From the NCBI RefSeq assembly GCF_015832195.1, contig NC_052026.1:19625013-19689012 (forward strand): a DNA stretch of 64,000 nucleotides, given 5' to 3'. Positions 18,660-29,900 of this stretch are shown piece after piece. Positions within the stretch are counted from its first letter, which is position 1. The number at the start of each line of letters is the position of its first letter. The notes beneath the pieces are model-generated. The model did not search any database, had not been told where the DNA came from, and saw nothing but the letters and a program-made list of their open reading frames with translations. The position numbers were made by a program, and so were the translations under genes. This DNA is from Motacilla alba alba (Eukaryota > Chordata > Aves > Passeriformes > Motacillidae).

Positions 18660-18735
18660 GTGTCAGAGGGCACCTGCCACATCCCACACCAGCACTTCAG
18701 GAAACCACAGCAGGAGGCAAAGGGTAGAAACTGTC
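18660..18735. repeat. 76-bp direct repeat, copy B
   Basis: Exact copy of 16970-17045, lying between two minisatellites upstream of APRT. The two copies are 1,690 bp apart in direct orientation. Confidence 0.93.
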
Positions 18736-18767
18736 TGGCACTTCATGCACAGAGCCCAAATACCCGG

Positions 18768-19018
18768 GTGCATGGAGCCCTGGCTCCTTGGCACACGGAG
18801 CTGCACTTCCCAGGAGCATGGAGCCCTGGCTCCTTGGCACACGGAGCTGAAATTCCCAGGGGCATGGAGCTCTGATAACCTTGGTGCATGGAGCTGCAAT
18901 TCCCAGGGGCATGGAGCCCTGGCTCCTTGGCACACGGAGCTGCAATTCCCAGGGGCATGGAGCCCTGGCTCCTTGGCACACGGAGCTGCAATTCCCAGGA
19001 GCATGGAGCCCTGGCACA
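18768..19018. repeat. 46-bp minisatellite upstream of APRT
   Basis: CATGGAGCCC blocks recur at 18771, 18817, 18863, 18910, 18956 and 19002, spacing 46-47 bp, with one extra half unit at 18888. The unit contains TGGCTCCTTGGCACACGGAG and CTGCAATTCCCAGG. Its GGAGCT...GG core resembles the 48-bp array next to it, so both may share an origin. Confidence 0.9.
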
Positions 19019-19574
19019 GCAGTGGACGGAGCCCCAGGCTCCCCTCTGAAGAGCTCCCAGCTACCTGCTCCGTGTGGAGCTGGATTTCCCTGGCCCAGCC
19101 TCAGAAAGGAGCTCCCTGCCTGGGGGATCCATTTGCACCCCCTCGCCCTGCCCAGCCTCCCACAGACAGCCATCTCCTCAGGACAGCACTGTTTCCTGCT
19201 TTTCCATCCCTCATCACCTCGTGTGAACTCCCGGAGTCGTTCTGTGTTTGTTAAACCCGTTGGTTGGGATGAGGGACAATAACACAGCCCCAGGTCCTGG
19301 AGCAACAGCTCCTGGTGTCACCGAGCCCTGGGCAGGTCAGGAGCTCCCACAGCTCCCATCTCCCATCTCCTGGTGGTGGATGTTGTTTGGCCATGCAAAA
19401 TCCACCAAATGAGTTCAGATCTCCTCTTCCATTAGCAAATACACCTTGGATCTGCTCCAAGCCCGTCCGGGCACGGCTCGCTGTGGAAAGCAGAAGCAGT
19501 TGGAGCCTGTAACACCCCTGGCTGAGCTCAGTGTTTGCTGCCGAGAGCTGGGACTGGGAAAACTTCGCCCACAC

Positions 19575-19910
19575 CCTCTGGAGAGCCCCTGCCATGGCAG
19601 GGACACCTTCCACTAGCCCAGGCTGCTCCAAGCCCTGGCCAGCCTGGCCTTGGGCACTGCCAGGGATCCAGGGGCAGCCTCAGCTGCTCTGGGCACCTGT
19701 GCCGGGGCCTCAACACCCTCCCAGGGAGGAATTTTTCCCTAATATCCCATCTAGCCCTGCCCTCTGGGGAAGTCATTCCCCCTTACCCTGGCCCTTGTCC
19801 CCAGTCCCTCTCCAGCTCTCTCAGAACCCCTCCAGGCACTGGAAAGAGCCCTCAGGTCCCCCTGGAGCCTGCTCTCCCCCAGGCTGCACAATCCCAACTC
19901 CTGTTAAGGT
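19575..19910 (-). mobile_element. CR1 fragment
   Basis: Blocks CCATGGCAGGGACACCTTCC, CCAGCCTGGCCTTGGGCACT, CAGCTGCTCTGGGCACCTGT and CCCTAATATCCCATCTAGCC occur in the order of a reverse-complemented CR1 3' region. Confidence 0.8.
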
Positions 19911-22900
19911 TAACTCCCTCTGCTGCCAGAGACAGCCCGTGCTCCCTTCACAGCCATTCCCCCACAAACTAAGATTTTCCCTGAACTCAGATTATCTCTT
20001 TGGCACCAGCAGAATCCTCCTGGGCAGCTGCTGCAGGGAAGCAAAGAGGGAGGAAGGCCAGGGCCTTCCAGGGGCAGCGGGGCTCGCAGCGCTCGCACTC
20101 CCTGCCACGAGCTGGACGGGTTCCTCTGTGACCTTACAAGCACAGCACTGGACAATGAGCTGTTCCAGCAACTCCTCTTCTTCCTGGCAGATGGAATTGC
20201 TGATGGAATTTATCTGCCTACTCGTGGAAATAAATAAGCAGGAGCTTATTTCCTGGGAAAAAGGATCTTTTCAGCCTGCCAGGCAGCTCTGCTTGTGCCT
20301 CTCGCTAACGGAGGGGCCGGAAGAGGGGGGGTCTGTGTCACCCCTGTCCTGTTTGTGACCCCCCCCACAATCCCACCCTCACTGCAGGAGACTGCACCAC
20401 ATTTTCCTGGAGGCTGAGTGAGGTTCCCAAGCCCCTCATCCCAACCAAACCCTGGCAAAGCTTCAGCAGGATGAGCGGCTGAGTGCCCCACGGAATGCTC
20501 TCCTCCTCCTGGGATGTGGGAGCAGTCTGTCCCCATCAGCTCTGCCGGGAGGGGCACAAAGGTTACACCAAACTGGACTTGCAGTGACCCAGCTGCCAGA
20601 AACCATGGTTAAAAGACAACATTCCTGAGATTCCTGTCTGAACTCCTCATTTGTCCTCCATCTCCAAGGATTCCAACTGCACCCACCATCACAGATCGGA
20701 CTGGAACACCCCAAGGAAATCAGTTTTCCCTGTGATTGTTCCACCTTTCAAACAACACTGCTGACTCCTACTGCAATTTCCATCAGCGAAGAACTTTCCT
20801 AGGACCCCTTTCCAAATGTGATGTCAAAGGGCTCTGGAATATCACCCGGGAGGTGACTCCACATCCGCTCCGTGCCTGGCAGAGGAGTCAGCACCTGGAA
20901 TCTGCATTCCCCCAGGGAACTCTGGGTTTGCTCTTTTCTGGACACCGAGGTCATCAGTGATTTAAAAGTGCTTTGAGATCCTGATAGCAGAGGTGTTACT
21001 AGCCAGGGAGCACAGAAACTGGGAATATAAAAGCCTGGGAACTAACTTTAATCAGCTTCACCAGGCAATTAAAGAGCTGTGCTGAGCCTGGAAGCTTCTG
21101 TTCCGTTCAGGATTTTAACACTTCAGTGTGAAGTGGAACAAAATGCCCTGAATTTCAACATCCCCCTTCCACGAGGGAAAACGAGGGAAAAATTCCCCTG
21201 CAAATCCACTGGAATGTTTCAATCTCAGCTGAGGAAACTCATGCACTTTAAACCCTTTAAAAAAAAAAATTGAAATATCTTATTTCAACACCAGAAGAAT
21301 GCAGCTCCCCAGCCAGATCCCTGGGCTTGGGATGGAAGCCTCAGACCTGGTTTTGTCCCCCTAAAAGAAGGAAAAGCGTCGTGATCCAGCTCTGGCTCCC
21401 TGGGAGCCCAAGGCAGCACCTCCTGCCTGCTGCAGCAGGTTGGATCGGGCTCTTGGAGAAGACACAAAACTCCTCTCTCTCCCCTGGCCAGCCTGGGTTT
21501 TGTGTCTGATCCAGAACTAATGGATTTGGCTCGCATTCCTCGCTGCTGGCTTTTATCTGCTCTCCCTTTCAGCTGGGAATTGTGCTACCAACCTCCTGTC
21601 ACCCAGAGGGTGTTAAGTGACTCCAAGAGGGACAAAGGCCCGCAGAGCTGCCAGATTGCCTCTCTGCAGAAGCTGCCAGGCAGAGGTTTTTTCTCCTTCC
21701 TAAAAGACCACAAGCTTCTGGCTACGGATCCACCTTTATTTAGGATTTATATAATCCCAACTAGGCTTCAAGCAACAAGAAAACTTTAAATGGTGGAAGG
21801 GGATATAAAGAAAACAGGCAAATGGAGCCTTGGTGTTTAAAATAGCCATTTTCCAAAGGAGAAAAGAGCCCAAAATGGGATTTCAGTTCTTCCCTCACAG
21901 CTGTTCTTAAAACCTGACAGTTTAATTCAAGGGCCACCACAGTGTCGCCTCCTGATAACACAGAAAAACATCCAGTGCTACCAGAAAACAAAAGGAAAAG
22001 TCGATTTCCAAGTACTCTAACTGCTAGGAGAGATGGAAAACAGGCCATTCGAGCTGCAGAACCGTTACTTGGAAGCTGAACAAGCAAAGGAACTCTTAAG
22101 AGAATAAAAATGTGTTTAGTTTGTATAGCTTCCCAGTGCTGAGAACAAGGGCAGGATCCCTGGGGAGGGATTTCTCTGCTGGCTGTGCTCCAGAGGCTGC
22201 TGGGGACTCTGCAGCCAAAAATCACCTCCCAGCACCCCAAACCTTCCTCCCCCACCAACTCTGCTCAGTTCTCACCTTCCACAGGCCCTTCTTCAGCTGC
22301 TGGGATTCTTTCATGGGGTTATTTCAAAGCTGTTGTCACTGGGGAAAACAAGAGTGTCCAGCCTTGAGGAGATCCTTAATGTGAAACAGGAATTTTGGGA
22401 TGCTGTCCATGACAGCTGGGAAGGGCTGGAGGTGACAGGGATGGGAGCTGCCACTGTCACTACTGTCCCAAGTCCCACAGCCTCCTTCTTGGAGATAGCA
22501 GTTCCACCTTTACTCACATCCCACTGTCACTGCCCCAGAAGAGCCCCCAGGTTTTACCAGCGAACCCATGGGACTCTCTCACTTCCCTTGTTGCAGAATT
22601 CCCCATTTTCCCTGGGACACGTTCCTGAGGCTCCCTTGGCCAGGCAGGGCCTTGTTCCCCTCACTGCTGCACTCAGGGCAGTTTGCAGGGCATTAACCTT
22701 GGCTCCAAGTGTTGGGAATTGATCTGCTGCTTCCCAGCTCCAGCCTTCAGCTCCCCACGTTGCTGCTCCCCAGGGAGCAATTTGCCACGGCAATAATCCA
22801 TTTGTCGCTGCAGGATTTGAAGTCAAGGCTGCAGTGCTGCAGCCACAGCCTGGCAGCGCAGCCCGAGCTCCTCCACGATGATTAGCTCCATCCATTTCAG

Positions 22901-24139
22901 AAGCTTCTCTGCACGGAGGGTGGGATGATAACAGAGCCTCAGGGGCAGTGCTGGGAGGCTTGAGAGGCTCAGCTAATTGGAAATTAAAGGCAAGAAAGAA
23001 ATTCTTTGGACTCTTAGGCCGGGAAGAGATTGAGCTTTTAGCGTTCAGCATAATAAACATAAAGAAAGGAACATCACAGCCCCAAACTCCAGCATTGCTT
23101 TGGCATTTCTGTCTCTAGCTGGAGAACAGAAGCCATCACCAGACCAGTCTGGCTGCTGCAGATCCCTGAGTGGGCAGGAAATCCCTCCAGCCCCACTCCT
23201 GGCCCAGTTCCCAAGCTGGGAAGTTTCAGGCCAGCAGCTCAGGATGGTTTTTAAGGGCAGATGTGGCCACTTTGTGCCCTGAGTGGGCAGCAGGGCTGCA
23301 GGCACCATCCCCACCCTGTGCTGGCCCTGGGTCCCCCCCCCAGCCTCTGAACTGCACCGTGTGGGCTGGGAGATTGAGCCAGGTAAAAATAATTCCAGGA
23401 AAACAAACCAAGTTATTTTTAAGCCCAGGCAGTCCCATGATCCAGGAGGTGAATCTGGGAGAGTGCCCAAAGCAAGGTGTTACTCCCTGGGCTTACAGGT
23501 GAAATCACACACTGCATTGCTGATAAATTAGTTTATTTTTCCTCATGAGTTCTTCACCTCACAACTTTTAAATCTGTACAATTTTAGGAAAGGCATTCAT
23601 TTAAAATTCCTCCTGTTATCCAGCTGTAAAACAACTATTCCTATTTAAATTTGAAGCAGAAGCTTTGTCACATTAAACCCTGATGATTTATTACCTGCTT
23701 CACGTCCTTTTACTCTAAACAGACACGTCACGGCTTCACTTACTTGCTTTCAAGTGCAAAACTTCCCTCCAGGATCTGTGTCCTGAGATCACTCCAGGAA
23801 TGAGGAATGAGGGTTTGCTGTGCTGGGAGAGGGACAAACCCCGTGGCTGCTCAGAGCAAGTTCCAGGGGCGAAGCAGGATCTTCCAAAGTGCAGCTGTGA
23901 AAGAGCAAAGGAGGAAGCAGCAGGCAGGGGACAGGGAGGAGGCGGCCAGAGCAAACTCTGGGGACTGAGGAGTGTGCCCAGGGCCCAGCTCTGACCCTGG
24001 GGGAACTCTTCCTAAGCAGCAGAAAACCCCACTGAGTGCTGCTGCCTCCCAAGGATCTGACAGGACTGCCAGGGAGCTGCAGCCATGCACTCCCTCCTCT
24101 GGTGGGAGTTTTACAGTGAATGCAGGGCTCTGCCAGTCC

Positions 24140-24720
24140 CAGTGACAGAACTGTGGAATCAAGGCCACTGAGGCTGGGAAAGACTCAGAGACCATGGAGT
24201 CCAGCCCTCAGCCCGGCACCACGCTCACCCCCATGCCACATCCACGTGGGTTTCAACACTTCAGGGCTGGGGATATCACCACTGCCCTGTGCCAATGCTT
24301 TTCACCCTGTCCATGAATAAAATTCCCTGATACTCAACCTGACCCTCCCCTGGCACAACTCTCCTCCTGTCCCTGTTCCCTGGGAGCAGAGCCTGTCCCC
24401 TCCTGGCAGGAGCTGTGCAGAGCCAGGAGGGGCCTCCTGAGCCTCCTTTTCTCCAGGATGAGCCCCCTCAGCTCCCTCAGGATTCTCCAGCCCCTTCCCA
24501 GCTCCCTCAGGATTCTCCAGCCCCTTCCCAGCTCCCTCAGGATTCCCCAGCTCCCTCAGGATTCCCCAGCCCCTTCCCAGCTCCATTCCCTTCCCTGCAG
24601 AGGTGGAGCAGCCCCAGCAGATGGGGAGCTCCTGGTTTTATCTGGTCTTCTGTGCTGACAGACCCACAGCTGCTCCCAGCCCTGAGCTCCCCTCCGAGGG
24701 AGCTGCTGGCCACATCTCCC
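24140..24720 (-). mobile_element. Diverged CR1-like fragment with internal tandem repeat
   Basis: Begins GGAATCAAGGCCACTGAGGC and continues through CATGGAGTCCAGCCCTCAGC and ATAAAATTCCCTGATACTCA into CCTCAGCTCC repeats. The order of motifs fits an older reverse-oriented CR1, but divergence makes this less certain. Confidence 0.5.
24471..24585. repeat. 30-bp tandem repeat
   Basis: Unit GCTCCCTCAGGATTCTCCAG plus CCCCTTCCCA recurs at about 24471, 24501 and 24531, then in a shortened 20-bp form and a final full form. Confidence 0.9.
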
Positions 24721-25261
24721 AAGCCTTGAGCTGTGTCTAAACAAGGAGGAATGTTATGGGTGAGCTGGAAATGCTGCGATACACTCGAAGGACAAGTAGG
24801 AACATCCTAAGAAATGTGGGCTATAAACAAATGCCACTTGGAGATGCACAGGGATCCCTGAAATGCTGGCTGGGATTTCTGAGAGGTGCAAGAGCAAGAG
24901 CTGACCCAAGGGCTGTTCTCATTCCAGTTTAATGGGATTATCCAGCTTCACGAGACACACAGCAGGAATTACCATGGAGGGGATCACAGGTACATGAAGC
25001 ATGGGATGGGGAACGGGGGGGTTTGGGATTACAGGAGGGTAGGAACCAGCAGCTGGGAGCCTGGAGCTGGTGGGAGCACCACAGCTGGCACAAGAGCAGA
25101 GCTCTCAACAGCTCCAAGCTTAGCTGGGGAGGAATTTGAGCTGTTTCCAGGTACAGAGCACCTGGATTTTCCTAAGGCAGCACAACATCACACAGACAGG
25201 GCATATCTGCTGTGGAAAACACTGGAGGGGTGGAAGTGGAGCTGTTGGTGGGACAAATGGA

Positions 25262-25500
25262 GAATCATGGAATGGTTTGGGTGGGAAAGGATCTAAAAGC
25301 TCACCCTGCCCCACCCCCTGCCATGGGCAGGGACACCTTCCACTAGCCCAGGCTGCTCCGAGCTTCTCTGGGCACTCTGTACCAGGGCCTCCCCACCCTC
25401 ACAGGGAACAATTCCTTCCTTATGCCCGACCTCAACTTCCCCTCTTTCAGTCTGAACCCAAACACGCTCAGGCTCCCTCCAGCTGCTGCCCAGAGGAGGC
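25262..25500 (-). mobile_element. CR1 fragment
   Basis: Starts AGAATCATGGAATGGTTTGG, the reverse complement of the CR1 3' terminus, and runs through CCATGGGCAGGGACACCTTC and CTCACAGGGAACAATTCCTT. Confidence 0.82.
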
Positions 25501-26823
25501 TGGTTTTGCTCCAGACAGGTTTATTGGCGACAGGGAAGGGTGTGGAACAGGCTCCAAGGCAGAGCAGGGATCTGCCCTGTGGGATTGAGCAAAGGCTCTG
25601 TGTCCCCCAGGAACTCTGGCTGAAGGAGAGCTACAGCCAGGCTGGGGAAGGTTTGCACAAGGACAGTTCCTGGGAGAGCATGTGCTGGGAACGGGGTCAA
25701 GAGCTAAGGGCTGATGCCAAGGGCATTTCTGAGCCCAGAGCACCAGATGGGAAGCGTGGCTTGGACCAGCTTTAGACCCAGATTTTTGGAAATTAAGGGA
25801 AGCCCTGAAATGAACACCTGACCCCCAGCTCCCCACAAATGTCCTGCACCAACAATTGGCAACAGAATCCTGGAATGGTCTGGGTTGGAAAAGACCTGAA
25901 AGCTCATCCAGTGCAGCCCCAATTCCAGTGTCCCAGGGTGCTCCAGGCCCTGTCCAGCCTGGCCTTGGACACTTCCAGGGATGCAGGGGCAGCCTCAGCC
26001 TCTCTGGGCACCTGTGCCAGGGCCTCACCACTCCTACAAGGAAGAATTGCTTCCCAATATCCCCCCATCCCTGCCCTCTGCCAGTGGAAGCCATTCCCTG
26101 TGTCCTGTCCCTCCAGGCCCCTTCCCAAAGTCCTTCTGCAGCTCTCCTGGAGCTCCTTCAGGCTGGCAGGGGCTGTGACCCCAATGCAACCCTCACCTGA
26201 ACACAATCCCCACCTTTCCTGAAACCACGAGCTAGGGAATGTTTGCAGCTGCACAGGGAAGGAATTTCAGGGCATTCTCCCTGGATCCAAGCCCCTCAGC
26301 TGTGAGCAGGAGGGATCCCTCGTTTGCACCCAGAACTCACAAATTAGGGGAGAAAGGAAAAACAAGCTGATGTCCAGAGTTCACAATGGAAATCAAATGT
26401 TAAAACAACAAGCTACAGGCAAACAAAACATGGGCAGTTTGGGCAGGGCTCTCTGGCAGCTCTGAGTTTCCTGACCTGTCCCGTGGCTCCTGTTGGGGCA
26501 GCCCAGTGAGCAAGGCTGGGTGGAAGGAGCAGGAGTGATCCGTGGCATTTTGGAGCTGATGGCAGAGTCCTGGCTGTGCAGAGAGCTTTTACAGCTGACC
26601 CAATCCTCACTGGAGTTACCATTTAGGGAAAGAACTGGGGGAAGAGAGGAGTAGAGGCTAAACCCTGAGCACGAGGAATATAAACACTGGCCCTTTTGGA
26701 AGAGCAAGTGATGATATCATGCACGCATCACACCCTTCCTGTGTAAACAGGAGTGCCAACAGGAGCAGGCATTGCAAACTGGATGTCCAGCTGCCTCTGG
26801 GTAGCTCTGGAGGGCTGCAGCCA
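25500..26823 (-). other. GALNS: GALNS 3' UTR (extent uncertain)
   Basis: Sequence downstream of the GALNS stop. The first canonical AATAAA found on this strand is at 25520-25525 (TTTATT on plus), which lies at the end of a CR1 fragment and would give a 1.3-kb 3' UTR. A shorter UTR using a variant signal is equally possible. Confidence 0.35.
25862..26215 (-). mobile_element. CR1 fragment
   Basis: CAGAATCCTGGAATGGTCTG is followed by CTCATCCAGTGCAGCCCC, CCAGCCTGGCCTTGGACACT and AAGGAAGAATTGCTTCCCAA. It may lie inside the GALNS 3' UTR, depending on which poly(A) site is used. Confidence 0.82.
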
Positions 26824-26910
26824 TCAGTGAGGCCAAGAGCACTTCTTAGGATCAGACTCTGGTGCTTTCAGGCACTTCCCGAGCTTCTCACAGCCTGGAG
26901 GGGCCCAATT
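26824..26910 (-). CDS. GALNS: GALNS exon 14 (terminal coding exon)
   Basis: 87 nt, acceptor TTTTTAACAG, encode [20 protein letters not shown] and PKKCSWPH, then TGA at 26824-26826. It has no internal Met, so a scan for ATG-initiated frames misses it. The three C-terminal cysteines match human. Confidence 0.95.
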   Translation of the reverse strand, partial: NWAPPGCEKLGKCLKAPESDPKKCSWPH

Positions 26911-29900
26911 CTGTTAAAAACAAACAGAAACAGACAGAAAGATGATTCACACCAAGTATCTGCTAAGCTCTCACTCCAACCAGCTCTTTATGATCCTCAC
27001 AAAGACACTTTTATGTGCTGCTTGAAAAATGAAGCTCCTCTTGCAGCCGAAGCCTCTGGGCTCATAAACTTCCCCACTCCAAACAGTGCTCAAATAAAAG
27101 CTGGGAAAGGCTGCAAACACTGTGCAGCAGATGATTCCCTCTCCTGGGACTCCAGCCCTTCCTGCCTCTCCCAGCCCAGCTCGCTGGGATGCTGGTGACC
27201 CTCCTGTCTCTCCTGTGGTGGCACAGAGCAACCAGAGCAGGAGGTTTTGGTGACACCCCAGTTCTCCTGGGAGTCCAGGGGAGTTCCCGTTCTCAGCTCT
27301 GCAATATCCAGGCACTGTGCTGAGGAAGCAAAAGGCAGCAGAAGGCCAAGGGTGTGAGAGAGATAAGAATGCTGGTATTTTAATGAGTGTTTTGATGGAT
27401 GAATCCATGGGCAGAGGGAGCAGGAAGCATTCCTGAGACACCTCTTCCAGTGCCTGCACACCAAAACTATTTGTTTTCCTTGTTTCCACGTTTCTTGAGC
27501 TACCTGAATGTGTAGAACAGAAAAAGGAGATCCACTGCCAACCTCAGCTTCCAGAGGGATTAATGGAGGAAGGAAATGAACATTTTTAATTTCATTGAGG
27601 TTTTGCCATTTAAAATGTGGGATTGTGGTCACGGGAAGGGCAGATAACACTTCCCATTCTGCCTTCAGGAATCTTTTGTGCTTCCCTCTCAGGTCTGTCC
27701 ATCCATGGGACATTCCTGCTGTCCCCTGTTAAAGGCCAGTTCAACACTGACCTCTTGCCTTCCATTTTGCTGATTTTCACCCTGCAGGTATTTCTGTTTT
27801 CTTGGAATTAAATTCCTACAGAAAAGAAATGCTCAATCCCAGGGAAAAAAACCACTGGAGGAGGTTTTTGTTCCATGGAGCTGACAACAGATGGCAGTGA
27901 GACACCAGCAATTCCTGCAGAGGAGCAGACACAGAGGGAGCTGTGCTGGAGACACCTCTGCACCGAGGGCTCCGCAGGCTTTCAGAACAATTAATGTCGT
28001 TTTCCAAATCTGTTGCTCTGGTTTAGAATGTGCAGCCACGGCTGGAAAAATCGGAGCACTCTGCAGAAGGAACTGAGAGCCAAAGGAACACATGAACCGA
28101 AACGTTTGTTCTTTTGAAAAAGCAGAACAATAAACGGCCTGTGCTGCCCTCCCGCAGCCCCAGTCCTGCTGGGCTGTGCTGGGAGCCCTGGGGACACCTC
28201 CTGTGACAGGCCAGCCCCGAGCTGCAGGAACAGCTTCTCCCACACTGGCACAGCAGGAAAACCCAGCAGAGCTGGCTCTGGGGGAGCTCCCTGGACGCTG
28301 CTGCTGGGATCCAGCACAGATGGGCTGCAAACACCTCCCTGCTCCTGCTCCCATCACTGCGCTGCAGGAGCTGCACAGTGATCCTTCTGCTGCCCTGGAA
28401 TCCTGCAGTGTCTGGGTGGGAAGGCACCTCAAAGCTCCTCCAGTGCCCCCCTGCCATGGCAGGGACAACTTCCATCATCCCAGGGTGCTCCCAGCCCTGT
28501 CCAGCCTGGCCTTGGGCACTCCAGGGATCCAGGGGCAGCCACAGCTGCTCTGGGCACCTGTGCCAGGGCCTGCCACCCTGCCAGGGAACAATTCCTCATT
28601 CCCAAGATCCCATTTGGCCCTGCCCTCTGGCAGTGGGAGCCATGTGTTCTGTCCCTCTGTGGCCTTGGACACTTCCCTGAACACTTCCACACACTTGGTT
28701 TATGTGGAAGTAAAGCCAATTCTCCTCTCTCCCAAATACATCAAACACCCTTATCAAATAATCAGGTGACAGGAGACAGTGTCAGTAAATTATCTTTATC
28801 TCCCAGCACCCCCCAAAACCAGGTTTAGCCCCCAGTCCAGCCTAGCAATAGCATCACCCCCTAAAGGTTTGCTCATCTTCATTTCTGCTCTCCAAAGGCA
28901 GCAATCTCCTGCTGGCATTCTGGTGTGGTGACCATGGAGTTATCCTGGGAGGAGGGGACACCGACTGGGAAACTCACTGTGTTCCCTGCTGGAACTGAAA
29001 CATTTCTCCTGGGCCTAGGATCCCCCTGCCCTCTGATGGCCTTCCATTTGGGAAGCAGCTTTGGAAGAAATGCCTTTGCAGTGCAGGGCTCTGGCAGCAG
29101 CCAGGCCCTGGGGACAGTGCCTGCATCCAAAAGGCCCCAGAGGAGCAGAGAACAGTGTTTATGAAGGGAAAAGTTGAATAAGGAATGAAAACAACACAGA
29201 AACAATGGGCCCTCAAATCTTTTTCCTATTTAACATCCAAAAATAAAGAGATGGGACAAAGCTAAGGGAGCTCTTTGCCTTGTTACTGAGGGGACACAGC
29301 TCCACGTTTTGTTCTTTGCTGGTGACAGACCAGAGGCAGCAGGTTCTGACTGAATCAGGAGATTATTTATTTATTATCAGGAAGATTTTGCCTGTTACTA
29401 TTTTGTAACAGCCTGTTACAAGATTTTGTCTGTAAGGAGATTTTGCCTGTTACTATTTTGTCTGCCAGCCCACAGACACATTCCCTCAGATACACAACCT
29501 CCTGTCAAGTGACAGCCTCCCCCACATTATCCAGTTTCTCTCCCAGGTCCTCAACAAACCAAGCAGTGCTTGACAGGGAAGCCAAACTGTAACTTTGCAG
29601 CAGGAGACTTGAAAGAGAAAACAGAACTGAAAAAGTTCAATTCCAATAGTTTGGAAAATTCAGGCGTGGGGGGAATTGGAGGAGAGCAAGACCAAAGACA
29701 CATCACTGAAAATGAACTGTCCTTTAGAAGACTCAAAACAGAGAGGGCAGGGATGGATGGGATATTGGGGGAAAATTCCTCCCTGTGAGGGTGGGCAGGC
29801 CCTGGCACAGGTGCCCAGAGCAGCTGGGGCTGCCCCTGCATCCCTGGCAGTGCCCAAGGCCAGGCTGGATGGGGTTTGGAGCAGCCTGGGCTGGTGGAAG

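Larger units (their letters stand above)
19019..25500. other. APRT-GALNS intergenic region
   Basis: No exon of a known protein is recognised. It holds CR1 fragments (19575-19910, 24140-24720, 25262-25500), a 30-bp tandem repeat near 24471 and otherwise unremarkable DNA of mixed composition. From about 20550 to 22100 and 23520 to 23760 the sequence is more AT-rich with no visible feature. The left limit of the GALNS 3' UTR is not known, so part of the right end may be transcribed. Confidence 0.5.

Noticed and set aside
23045..23470. Candidate GALNS last exon (GNWARSG on the minus strand)
   Set aside because: It starts like NWAPPG but lacks CEKLGKC and any suitable stop. The true exon at 26824-26910 has [14 protein letters not shown], the expected 87-nt length and a good acceptor.
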